Assembly: GCA_023230665.1 (NCBI GenBank)
Contig: JALNWY010000022.1
Coordinates: forward strand, 1-25,598
Length of the DNA stretch: 25,598 nucleotides
Reading direction: 5' to 3'
DNA from: Deltaproteobacteria bacterium
GTDB lineage: Bacteria; Desulfobacterota; Desulfomonilia; UBA1062
Below, in pieces: positions 17,739-24,288 of the stretch. The notes below the pieces were generated by a model. That model saw only the letters and a list, made by a program, of their open reading frames with translations. It had not been told where the DNA came from and did not search any database. Position 1 is the first letter of the stretch. The number at the start of each line of letters is the position of its first letter. Both the position numbers and the translations under genes were made by a program.

Positions 17739-17766
17739 GTTAAAGAAAAAAGAGAGGCAAAGTCAA
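17739..17766 (-). promoter_or_regulatory. candidate sigma70 promoter for the Liv/CoA-ligase operon
   Basis: On the minus strand TTGACT (17766-17761, five of six matches to consensus) is followed after 16 bases by TTTAAC (17744-17739, four of six). Transcription would start near 17732, about 210 bases before the first structural gene and upstream of the terminator hairpin. A second candidate nearer the gene (TTGAGC 17566-17561, CACAAT 17544-17539) would begin inside or beside the ribosome binding site and is less likely. Confidence 0.3.
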
Positions 17767-17833
17767 GTAAAAATTGGGCCATGATGCATATCGCACTGGA
17801 GCCCCGACCGGACGATGGGTGTGGAAGGAGGGC

Positions 17834-17852
17834 ATTGTATTGAAAATACAAT
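17834..17852. promoter_or_regulatory. perfect AT-rich dyad, possible operator
   Basis: ATTGTATT, a 3-base spacer GAA, then AATACAAT form a perfect 8-base inverted repeat. It overlaps the TTG start of the VapB-like small frame. Antitoxins of the VapB/AbrB type commonly bind such dyads at their own promoters, so autoregulation is a reasonable guess. It could equally be a small RNA hairpin. Confidence 0.4.
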
Positions 17853-17971
17853 ATGCTGAGGCATATATCCCTGCGCGGTTATTCCCGAAAGGCAACAGCC
17901 AGGCGCTCTGCCTTAGAGAGGAGGTAAGCGGAAGACTCAGGAGAGGGGATACCTCCCTGAGCCCGGCATGA
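17840..17971 (+). pseudogene. VapB/AbrB-like antitoxin relic or orphan small protein
   Basis: The frame would encode 43 residues from TTG 17840, with a very good AAGGAGGG 7 bases upstream. Its middle, ARLFPKGNSQALCLREEV, resembles the swapped-hairpin core of VapB/AbrB antitoxins (AKLFxNGxSQAVRLPxEF). The end, RLRRGDTSLSPA, resembles the following IRREGDAVIL strand, but a few residues seem lost between them. No PIN-domain toxin or other partner follows, so this is probably a decayed toxin-antitoxin locus. An intact orphan DNA-binding peptide remains possible. The match is by eye and short. Confidence 0.35.
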
Positions 17972-18049
17972 AAGGGACCGTCCGGATGAAAAAATTTCAT
18001 GCAACAGGGAAAAAGTTTGCATTTCTTGGGATCCCGGGATGGTGGCGAG

Positions 18050-18068
18050 TTTTCAATACGATATGATT
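18050..18068 (+). promoter_or_regulatory. shared leader motif TTTTCAANNCGATATGATT, copy 1
   Basis: This 19-base site lies 106 bases before the RCC1 lipoprotein start. It matches the site at 22552-22570, ahead of the Na/Pi cotransporter gene, at 17 of 19 positions. It contains TATGAT, a fair -10 element, but no -35 element at normal spacing is visible. It may be a promoter of unusual type or a binding site. Confidence 0.35.
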
Positions 18069-18174
18069 TCTGGGAGTTATGATTTGCACGTATATTGCAT
18101 TTTGTATGGATGGATTTCTCTGCATATGTTTCATGGGAATGAATGGATTGAAAGCAAAGATGAGGGGGCCGTTC

Positions 18175-19392
18175 ATGGGGACACCGTTTCTACGCTGGGT
18201 GATAATACTCTGTCTTGCCCTTGTTCCCGCCTGTTCGTACTTTGAAGACGACGATGATGACGATGTGGTCGCTGCCGAGCAGATCACCACCTGGTCCATG
18301 GTCGATGCGGGAGGATGGCACAATCTCGGCCTGAAGTCCGACAGCACCCTGTGGGCGTGGGGCTACAACTACCATGGCCAGCTCGGGCTCGGGAACTGGA
18401 AGGAGCGCCTGGCTCCCGAGCAGGTGGGCCTCGACGCCGACTGGATATCTGTCAGCGCGGGCGGCATGCACAGCCTGGCGCTCAAGGCAAACGGTACGCT
18501 CTATGCCTGGGGATGCAACATCTACGGCCAGCTCGGAACGGGCAATTCCAAGGGAATCCATTCCCTGCCCGGCCAGACGCACATTGACGGCACCGACTGG
18601 GTTGCCGCAAGTGCGGGTGAACGCCACAGCCTCGGCCTGAAGGCAGGCGGCACCCTGTGGGCGTGCGGCAACAATGAAAGGGGCCAGCTCGGAGACGGCA
18701 CCACGCAGAACAGATCGAGGTTTGTGCAGGTGGGCGCCGACACAGACTGGACGGCCGTGAGCGCGGGCGGCATGCACAGCCTGGCGCTCAAGGCCGACGG
18801 CACGCTGTGGGCCTGGGGCGACAATCGCAGAGGCCAGCTGGGCTTTGATGAACCCGAGGCGGGCTATCTGCCGGGCAAGGTCACGGAGGAGTCCGACTGG
18901 GTTGCCGTGAGCGCGGGGAGAGAGCACAGCCTGACGCTCAAGGCCGACGGTACGCTGTGGGCCTGGGGGGCGAACAACTCAGGCCAGCTCGGAGACGGGT
19001 CCGCGGCAGACAGGAGCACGCCTATGCCGGTGAATGAGGAGTCCGACTGGGTTGCCGTGAGCGCGGGGAGAGAGCACAGCCTGGCGCTCAAGGCCGACGG
19101 CACGCTCTATGCTTGGGGGGCGAACGGCTCAGGCCAGCTCGGCGACGGCACTCTTGAAGGCAGCAGCGTGCCGGTGCTTGTTGACAGCGGTCTTGCGTGG
19201 ACCCTGGTCAGCGCCGGCAGCGCCCATTCCCTGGGGATCATTTCCGAGGGGGCGCTCTGGGCCTGGGGGGCGAACGGCTCAGGCCAGCTCGGAGACGGCA
19301 CCGTTATATCAAAGAACGTCCCGGTCACCTCAGGCGAGATCGCGGCGGAAGAAGAGGAGGGAGAGGAAGAGGCTGAAGCCTTGGCCCAATAG
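18175..19392 (+). CDS. RCC1-repeat lipoprotein
   Basis: This 405-residue protein starts with a lipoprotein signal (FLRWVIILCLALVPAC; the Cys would be lipidated) followed by an acidic EDDDDDD linker. It then has seven RCC1-like repeats of about 50 residues, each with the pattern VSAGxxHSLALKADGTLWAWGxNxxGQLGDGT. Seven repeats suggest a closed beta-propeller. The C-terminus is an acidic Glu-rich tail. The protein is expected at the cell envelope or surface. RCC1 propellers in bacteria are mostly of unknown function and probably bind proteins. ATG 18175 has AGGGGG upstream and gives a clean signal peptide; an in-frame ATG at 18160 and one at 18079 are weaker. It is a single-gene unit on the plus strand. 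Confidence 0.9.
   Translation: MGTPFLRWVIILCLALVPACSYFEDDDDDDVVAAEQITTWSMVDAGGWHNLGLKSDSTLWAWGYNYHGQLGLGNWKERLAPEQVGLDADWISVSAGGMHSLALKANGTLYAWGCNIYGQLGTGNSKGIHSLPGQTHIDGTDWVAASAGERHSLGLKAGGTLWACGNNERGQLGDGTTQNRSRFVQVGADTDWTAVSAGGMHSLALKADGTLWAWGDNRRGQLGFDEPEAGYLPGKVTEESDWVAVSAGREHSLTLKADGTLWAWGANNSGQLGDGSAADRSTPMPVNEESDWVAVSAGREHSLALKADGTLYAWGANGSGQLGDGTLEGSSVPVLVDSGLAWTLVSAGSAHSLGIISEGALWAWGANGSGQLGDGTVISKNVPVTSGEIAAEEEEGEEEAEALAQ
18886..19185 (+). repeat. recent 150-base tandem duplication within the RCC1 gene
   Basis: The block from 18886 recurs from 19036, exactly 150 bases (50 codons) later. The first 48 bases are identical and most of the rest up to the GQLGDG codons differs at only scattered positions. 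A further copy of the WGANGSGQLGDGT part follows 150 bases on. Such DNA identity points to recent repeat gain within the propeller. Confidence 0.8.
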
Positions 19393-19466
19393 CAGCCCGG
19401 AATGGGTCCGACAGCGATTGAATGCCCGGCAACGTGGCCGGCCCTCAACAGAGAGCGCGGCAACTC

Positions 19467-20366
19467 TCAGATCACCGAGGGGATGGATGCGTAGTGGGCC
19501 AGCCTCTGGCGCTCGGGCAACGCGAGGAAGGCATCGATGATCCCGAGCATCCGGCCTTTTTCGGCGTTGAGCCTGCCGAAGACCTGCAGATAGTTGTTCG
19601 CATGGTCGCAGGCAAAGGTCGAGCCTTCGGCATCGAGGCCATCGAGCAGATATTTGAGCTCCACTACGGTGCCCTCGGGCGTCTGCTCCCGGAAGTCCCC
19701 GTTTTTAAGCTTTTCCGAGAGCCGGGACAGGGGGTGGATGTAGAGCCTCCTGATCCGGATAAAGTGGGGCTTCACCTCGTTGAGCACCTTGACCGACTCC
19801 TCGACATGCTCCTTCCAGAGATCCCGCCCGCCCAGGCCCAGGAGGAAGTAGAAGCTGAGCTCCATGCCGGCTGCCATGACCTTTTCTCCCGCATCGATAA
19901 GCTGCCGCTGGCTGGTGCCCTTTTTCTGGAGCCTCAAGACCTGGTCGCTGCCGCTTTCGAACCCCACGTGCACCCGGTTCAGACCTGCCCGGGAGATGGT
20001 GGATAGATCCTCTGGAGACTTCTTTGCCAAGCTGGACGCCCTGCCATAGGAGGTGATCCGCTTCACGCGGGGAAACTTGAGCCGGAGGTGCTGCAGCACC
20101 TCTACCAGAAAGGAGGCATCCAGGCTCAGGGGATCGGCATCTCCCAGAAAGGCTGTGGTGAAGATATCGCCATACCTCTCGGAAAGGGCGTCGATATCCT
20201 TCAGGACCTCTTCCAGGCTCCGCTGCGAGTAGGGCACGCCGAAGAGGTCGTATATGCCGCAGAAGGCGCAGCGGTTCCAGTGACAGCCGCGGACGACTCT
20301 GACCAGCAGGCTCTTTGCCTCGCTCGGCGGCCGGATAACCAGTTGTTCGGGAACATGCATGAGCAT
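19467..20366 (-). CDS. small radical-SAM protein (paralogue of the one at 24263)
   Basis: This 299-residue protein has a radical-SAM partial TIM barrel. The cluster motif is GCHWNRCAFCGIYD, with Cys28, Cys33 and Cys36, which is CX4CX2C rather than the common CX3CX2C. The later blocks AFLGDADPLSLD, RVHVGFESGSDQVLRLQKKG and YFLLGLGGRDLW fit the SAM-binding face. It starts with the same RPPSE block as the second radical-SAM protein in the window and shares its C-terminal HANNYLQVFGRL type ending (HASNHLPLNGRL there). I chose ATG 20366 because the shared N-terminus begins just there; TTG 20396 and ATG 20360 are alternatives. The reaction is unknown. It is 99 bases downstream of the hemerythrin gene on the same strand. 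Confidence 0.88.
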   Translation of the reverse strand: MLMHVPEQLVIRPPSEAKSLLVRVVRGCHWNRCAFCGIYDLFGVPYSQRSLEEVLKDIDALSERYGDIFTTAFLGDADPLSLDASFLVEVLQHLRLKFPRVKRITSYGRASSLAKKSPEDLSTISRAGLNRVHVGFESGSDQVLRLQKKGTSQRQLIDAGEKVMAAGMELSFYFLLGLGGRDLWKEHVEESVKVLNEVKPHFIRIRRLYIHPLSRLSEKLKNGDFREQTPEGTVVELKYLLDGLDAEGSTFACDHANNYLQVFGRLNAEKGRMLGIIDAFLALPERQRLAHYASIPSVI

Positions 20367-20433
20367 CTTTATAGGGAGAATCTCCTGCCGGGTCAAGGAG
20401 GCGGACAGTGCTTGCGCCGGGCAGTACCCCGGT

Positions 20434-20452
20434 GCTGTTCTCCCAAAACAGC
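20434..20452 (-). other. small hairpin between hemerythrin and radical-SAM genes
   Basis: GCTGTT and AACAGC form a 6-base stem with a 7-base loop, next to a second short GC stem (CCGGG/CCCGG). No T run follows, so it is not a standard terminator. It may weaken readthrough from the hemerythrin gene or stabilise RNA ends. Confidence 0.3.
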
Positions 20453-20465
20453 CCGCCGGGCCGGA

Positions 20466-21032
20466 CTAACCGACCATCCCCGGAGGGGCCCATTTGATGG
20501 ATTGGCCTGTCATCTTCTCGGCAAGGATCTTGTACTTCTCGTGGATCATCCTCCGGTCGAACTCCTGGAACTCACGCATCATTTCGTCAAGTTCTCCCTT
20601 GCTGAAGTAGTCCATGGACTGGTGGAAGAAATCCCTGTCCTCCTTGCGGATGTGTTCCGGATAGAATCGGGCAAGAGACTGGAGGTGGCCGGTGATCTCC
20701 TCCACCGTATCCTGGCCTTCCAGGTACTGTTCGGTTGCGGCGGCGAGTTTCTTTACCAGGTTTCGTGCATGGACGTGCTCGTCGATGAGCTCCAGCATGA
20801 TCTTCCGGTGCTCTGGCAGCAGGTCTTTATTCTCCAGCCTCTTAAAGAGGATGTCCTCCTCCTTGCCATGGTGTGTGCGGTCGGCATAGGTTCTGATGAA
20901 ATCGACCGCAGCCTGGATAAAGGCCGTATCCACCCGGTTTGTCTGTCCGATCCCGGCAATCTGATCGGGGAAAAGGCCGATGACCCGCTCGATGAGCCGG
21001 TGTTCCCACATCAAGATCCCAACTGGTTTCAT
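20466..21032 (-). CDS. hemerythrin-like (HHE domain) protein
   Basis: This 188-residue all-helical protein has the HHE/hemerythrin pattern for a di-iron site: His11 in MWEHRLIE, His54/His55 and Glu59 in THHGKEED, His86/His88 in DEHVHARN, and His127 with Glu131 in PEHIRKEDRDFF. Such proteins bind O2 or help sense or repair oxidative and nitrosative damage; many anaerobes carry them. ATG 21032 has GGGAGGG 7 bases upstream, and translated family similarity begins exactly there (MKPVGILMWEHR); the same frame stays open much further upstream but only as the antisense of the nucleoside diphosphate kinase gene. It is divergent from that gene across a 255-base AT-rich gap with a 7-base hairpin at 21069-21085. 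Confidence 0.9.
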   Translation of the reverse strand: MKPVGILMWEHRLIERVIGLFPDQIAGIGQTNRVDTAFIQAAVDFIRTYADRTHHGKEEDILFKRLENKDLLPEHRKIMLELIDEHVHARNLVKKLAAATEQYLEGQDTVEEITGHLQSLARFYPEHIRKEDRDFFHQSMDYFSKGELDEMMREFQEFDRRMIHEKYKILAEKMTGQSIKWAPPGMVG

Positions 21033-21287
21033 ACCCGAACCCTCCCATTTTCTCTTATCATCTATGGTAAGGTCTGGAAGACCTTCGTCAAGACCGGAGA
21101 TGCCTGGCGGACCTAAAAAAAAGACCTGCAGGCGTGTTTCCAAAAAAGGCGCGCCATTTATCTGTTGATGAATGGATAATATTATACTAGAGAAATCAGT
21201 GCCGGTTACGATCGGAAGGTCTCGTTCCTTTTCGAGAGATACCGGGGCCGGCCGCGCAATTAAATCATTACCGGCAAGGAGGATTAC

Positions 21288-22028
21288 ATGGCAACAGGGA
21301 ATCTCGAGCAATCGCTTGTGCTCATCAAGCCCGATGCGTTGAAGAATTCGCTGACCGGATACATACTCTCGCAGTTCTCGGAATTCCACACCGGTCTTCG
21401 TTTCGCGGCCTTGAAGGTGGTTTCGGTGAACCTCGTTCTGGCAGAGGAGCACTATGCCGAGCATAAGGGCAAGTTTTTCTATCCGCCTCTTCTCGACTAT
21501 ATCCGGGGGTATCTCCATTATCCCGATGACCCCCGAAAACGCAGGGTCATCGCGATTGTCTACCAGGGCCCGGGCGCCATCAAAAAGATACGGGATATAT
21601 GCGGCCCCACCAACCCCCACGACGCCCGCGTGCAGCGGCCCGGGTGCATCCGCGCCTTGGGCACGGTGGTGCCCGTCAAGGACGAAGAGGGGAAGATCAT
21701 CGGGGACCGGGTCGACAACCTCATCCATGCGTCCGCCAATCCCGGGGACGCCGAGCGCGAGATAAAGCTCTGGTTCAAACCCACGGATATTCCGGCGATC
21801 ATGCGGCAGTACCCCACGGAGATCAACGAAGAGCACTATTACTACAAGGACAATATCGTATACGCCGAGCACCGGCCGGGGAGCTTCTGCTTCATATCTC
21901 CCGGAGATCTCGTCTGGAAAACCGACCTCGAAGCGCTCAGGCCTGCTGTTGCAGGCAAAGAGGCCCCCTTGACGGTCAGCGCCGTGGTGGCGAAATACCT
22001 CATCAACAAGGAGAGCGAGAGCCTGTAG
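21288..22028 (+). CDS. ndk: nucleoside diphosphate kinase, extended form
   Basis: This 246-residue protein has the NDK fold: SLVLIKPDALKN (Lys14), a GPGAIKKIRDICGPTNP region, and NLIHASANPGDAEREIKLWF, with His147 at the position of the phosphorylated histidine. NDK moves the terminal phosphate between nucleoside triphosphates and diphosphates. Ordinary NDKs have about 140 residues. This one has extra residues near 66-84 (PPLLDYIRGYLHYPDDP), about eight more around VPVKDEEGKIIGD before the active-site His, and about 75 extra at the C-terminus. The usual HGSD is HASA here. It has AGGAGG 7 bases before ATG 21288. Activity is likely but the extension's role is unknown. Confidence 0.88.
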   Translation: MATGNLEQSLVLIKPDALKNSLTGYILSQFSEFHTGLRFAALKVVSVNLVLAEEHYAEHKGKFFYPPLLDYIRGYLHYPDDPRKRRVIAIVYQGPGAIKKIRDICGPTNPHDARVQRPGCIRALGTVVPVKDEEGKIIGDRVDNLIHASANPGDAEREIKLWFKPTDIPAIMRQYPTEINEEHYYYKDNIVYAEHRPGSFCFISPGDLVWKTDLEALRPAVAGKEAPLTVSAVVAKYLINKESESL

Positions 22029-22114
22029 CGGTCGGGACGTACTTTTTCTCATGGCCGGTTAAAAAAGAGGGAAACCTTTCTTCACGCACAAAATTTTTTC
22101 AGACAAGGAAATCC

Positions 22115-22510
22115 ATGAAGGTCTGTTATGAGACCATCGGCGAGATGCATTGCGAGGTGAAGGATCCCGCGCGCGCACCCCGCTTTTACACCGCATCCGC
22201 AGTCAAGGGGGTCATCGAGATCTACGAGCCCTTCCTGGAAGGGATGGACTCGCTTGGGGAGTACGAGCAGATCGTGGTCATCTTCCACTTCCATCTCTCC
22301 AAAGGCTATGTGCTGAAACAAAAGAGCCCCACGGGCAGGACAAAGGGCGTGTTCAGCCTGTGTTCGCCCATGAGGCCCAATGCCATCGGCATGTCCGTCC
22401 TGGAGCTCGTGAAGGTCGAGCCGCCGTTTCTGCATGTGGAGCACGTGGATCTCGTGGACGGCACCCCGATTCTGGACATCAAGCCTTTCAAGCCGCCGGA
22501 AGGACACTGA
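22115..22510 (+). CDS. TrmO/TsaA-like tRNA methyltransferase (UPF0066)
   Basis: This 131-residue protein matches the TsaA/TrmO family: ASAVKGVIEIYEPFLEGMDSL near the start, YEQIVVIFHFHLS, then the hallmark CSPMRPNAIGMSVLELVKVE and VDLVDGTPILDIKPFKP. Family members methylate N6 of t6A at position 37 of certain tRNAs with SAM. It is close to the minimal family length and lacks the C-terminal extension found in the E. coli protein. ATG 22115 has AAGGA 6 bases upstream; the frame is open far upstream only as a shadow of ndk. It lies 86 bases after ndk and is likely in the same transcription unit. Confidence 0.88.
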   Translation: MKVCYETIGEMHCEVKDPARAPRFYTASAVKGVIEIYEPFLEGMDSLGEYEQIVVIFHFHLSKGYVLKQKSPTGRTKGVFSLCSPMRPNAIGMSVLELVKVEPPFLHVEHVDLVDGTPILDIKPFKPPEGH

Positions 22511-22551
22511 CAGGGCACTCTCGCATGTTGATATTCCAACAAAGATTGAAT

Positions 22552-22570
22552 TTTTCAACTCGATATGATT
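22552..22570 (+). promoter_or_regulatory. shared leader motif TTTTCAANNCGATATGATT, copy 2
   Basis: This site ends 32 bases before the cotransporter start and matches the site at 18050-18068 at 17 of 19 positions. TATGAT (22564-22569) could be a -10 element, but no -35 stands at the right distance. The shorter core GATATGATT also lies at 351-359 before the Fic gene. Confidence 0.35.
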
Positions 22571-22602
22571 AGTACTTCAAAGACAGCCCAGGGGGTGTTC
22601 GC

Positions 22603-24288
22603 GTGATTCTTGAAATTCTTCTCGCAACGCTCGGGGGCCTAGGCCTCTTCCTCTTTGGAATGCATCTGATGTCGGATGCGCTCCAGAGGATAGCGGGGTC
22701 GAAGCTGCGCCGCATACTGGAGAAGCTCACCACGAACAGGGTCGTTGCCGCCATGGCCGGCACGGCCATCACCGCCATCATCCAGAGCTCAAGCGCCACT
22801 ACGGTCATGACCGTGGGCCTGGTGAACGCCGGGCTCATGAGCGTACAGCAGGCACTGGGCATCGTGCTGGGCGCCAATATCGGCACCACGGTGACGGCCC
22901 AGATCATCGCCTTCAAGCTTGCCGACGTTGCTCTGCCCCTGGTGGGCGTGGGCATGTTCATGAAAATACTGAGCAAGCGGGAGAAGGTTCGCTACTGGGG
23001 TGATTTTCTCCTGGGGTTCGGCCTGCTGTTTTTCGGCATGCTGGTCATGCAGGAGGGCGTCATGCCCCTGCGCGATGCCCCGTGGGTCACCGATATCTTC
23101 GTCCAGTTCTCCAGGATTCCTGTCCTGGGTGTTCTGGTGGGAGCGGTGATGACCATGATTTTTCAGAGCAGTTCCGCCACCGCGGGCCTCGTGATCGCCC
23201 TGGCCTCCACCGGGATGGTGGATTTTCCCGGGGCGGCTGCGCTCGTCCTTGGAGACAATATCGGAACCACCATCACCGCGAACCTGGCTGCCATCGGTAC
23301 GAGTGTCTCGGCAAAGCGGGTTGCCCGCGCACATTTTCTCTTCAATCTCTTCGGCGTATGCATCGTTCTCGCGATCTTTCCGTACTTTGTGCAGTTTGTC
23401 GATCTCATTACCCCAGGCGATCCGATGCAGGTGACCGCGACAGGTGTCGTGCCCTATGCCGCAAGGCACGTGGCCAACCTGCACACCCTCTTCAACGTCA
23501 CCAACTGCCTGCTCTTCCTGCCCTTCCTGGGGGCGCTCGGGTGGGTCGCCTCGTTCATCACCCCGGGCGAGGAAAAGCCCAAGGTCTTCCGGCTGGAAAC
23601 CCTTGCCCCCACCATTTTCGAGACCCCCTCGTTCGCACTGGACGAGGCCCGCCAGGAGCTCGACTATATGGGCGGCGAGGTGTTCAAGATGCTCTCGGTA
23701 GCCGAGATGCCCCTGCTGGAAAACAAGGAAACGGAAAAATCCCTGGAGGAGATCAAAAAGACGGAGGACATCGTTGATTCCCTCCAGAAGGAGATCAACA
23801 CCTATCTCGCCGAGCTCTCGCGCAACTCCATCACCGAGAAGCAGTCGCGCGAGGTCTTCTCCATGCTCCAGATCGTGAGCAACTTAGAGAGGATCGGGGA
23901 CCACTGCGAGAGCATCGGGAAGCTCTGCAAGAGGCGCAACGAGTTTAATCTCGATTTTTCTGAAGAGGGCAGGAAAGAGCTCTCGCTGATTTATCACCAC
24001 ACGAAGATGTTCTTGAAGACCGTAGTCGACGCCATCACAGACACGCCTGGCGACCTCATGGAGCAGGTGCAGGGCTTCGAGCCCAGGCTCAACGCCATGC
24101 GCAGGGAGATGAGAATCAATCACATGGACCGGCTCAAGACCTACAAGTGCGACGCGGATGCCGGGCTCATCTTCATCGATCTCCTGACCAGCTTCGAGAA
24201 GATCGGAGACCATGCATATAATATAGCAGAGTCACTGTCCGGATTGACTCTGGGAGGGACCCGTGAATTACGATATGCCGCTGTATAG
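22603..24288 (+). CDS. Na/Pi cotransporter family protein with PhoU-like domain
   Basis: This 561-residue protein begins with the Na/Pi cotransporter membrane domain. It contains both inverted-repeat signatures, QSSSATT at 61-67 and QSSSATA at 188-194, each followed by GxNIGTT (about 90-95 and 217-221), the expected Na+ and phosphate binding elements. About eight or more helices reach to residue 325. From about 340 to 545 two PhoU-like helical repeats follow (SNLERIGDHCESIGKL and FEKIGDHAYNIAESL), as in the NptA/YjbB group. It should move phosphate with Na+ across the inner membrane, in or out. GTG 22603 has GGGGG upstream. The last 26 bases overlap the next gene. Confidence 0.92.
   Translation: MILEILLATLGGLGLFLFGMHLMSDALQRIAGSKLRRILEKLTTNRVVAAMAGTAITAIIQSSSATTVMTVGLVNAGLMSVQQALGIVLGANIGTTVTAQIIAFKLADVALPLVGVGMFMKILSKREKVRYWGDFLLGFGLLFFGMLVMQEGVMPLRDAPWVTDIFVQFSRIPVLGVLVGAVMTMIFQSSSATAGLVIALASTGMVDFPGAAALVLGDNIGTTITANLAAIGTSVSAKRVARAHFLFNLFGVCIVLAIFPYFVQFVDLITPGDPMQVTATGVVPYAARHVANLHTLFNVTNCLLFLPFLGALGWVASFITPGEEKPKVFRLETLAPTIFETPSFALDEARQELDYMGGEVFKMLSVAEMPLLENKETEKSLEEIKKTEDIVDSLQKEINTYLAELSRNSITEKQSREVFSMLQIVSNLERIGDHCESIGKLCKRRNEFNLDFSEEGRKELSLIYHHTKMFLKTVVDAITDTPGDLMEQVQGFEPRLNAMRREMRINHMDRLKTYKCDADAGLIFIDLLTSFEKIGDHAYNIAESLSGLTLGGTRELRYAAV

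Larger units (their letters stand above)
17520..18174. other. 655-base gene-poor divergent region
   Basis: This gap separates the minus-strand Liv/CoA-ligase operon from the plus-strand RCC1 lipoprotein. It is AT-rich compared with its neighbours. It holds the operon leader with hairpin and possible leader peptide (17579-17766), a small VapB-like relic with its own ribosome binding site (17840-17971), a perfect dyad (17834-17852) and the GATATGATT motif (18050-18068). From 17972 to 18049 I see nothing recognisable. Confidence 0.6.

Noticed and set aside
17579..17766. T-box riboswitch in the operon leader
   Set aside because: The conserved AGGGTGGNACCGCG antiterminator sequence is absent; the GC-rich hairpin only superficially resembles it.
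17609..17851. An 80-codon Leu/Phe-rich minus-strand frame ending inside the terminator hairpin, considered as a long leader peptide
   Set aside because: No ribosome binding site at any start, and its start lies upstream of the only plausible promoter. The shorter 17-codon frame in another reading frame fits attenuation better.
18160..18177. ATG 18160 or 18079 as the start of the RCC1 lipoprotein
   Set aside because: ATG 18175 has the best ribosome binding site and leaves a normal-length lipoprotein signal peptide.
21033..22052. Upstream extension of the hemerythrin frame to 528 codons
   Set aside because: The added part is antisense to ndk. Family similarity and an excellent ribosome binding site start at 21032.
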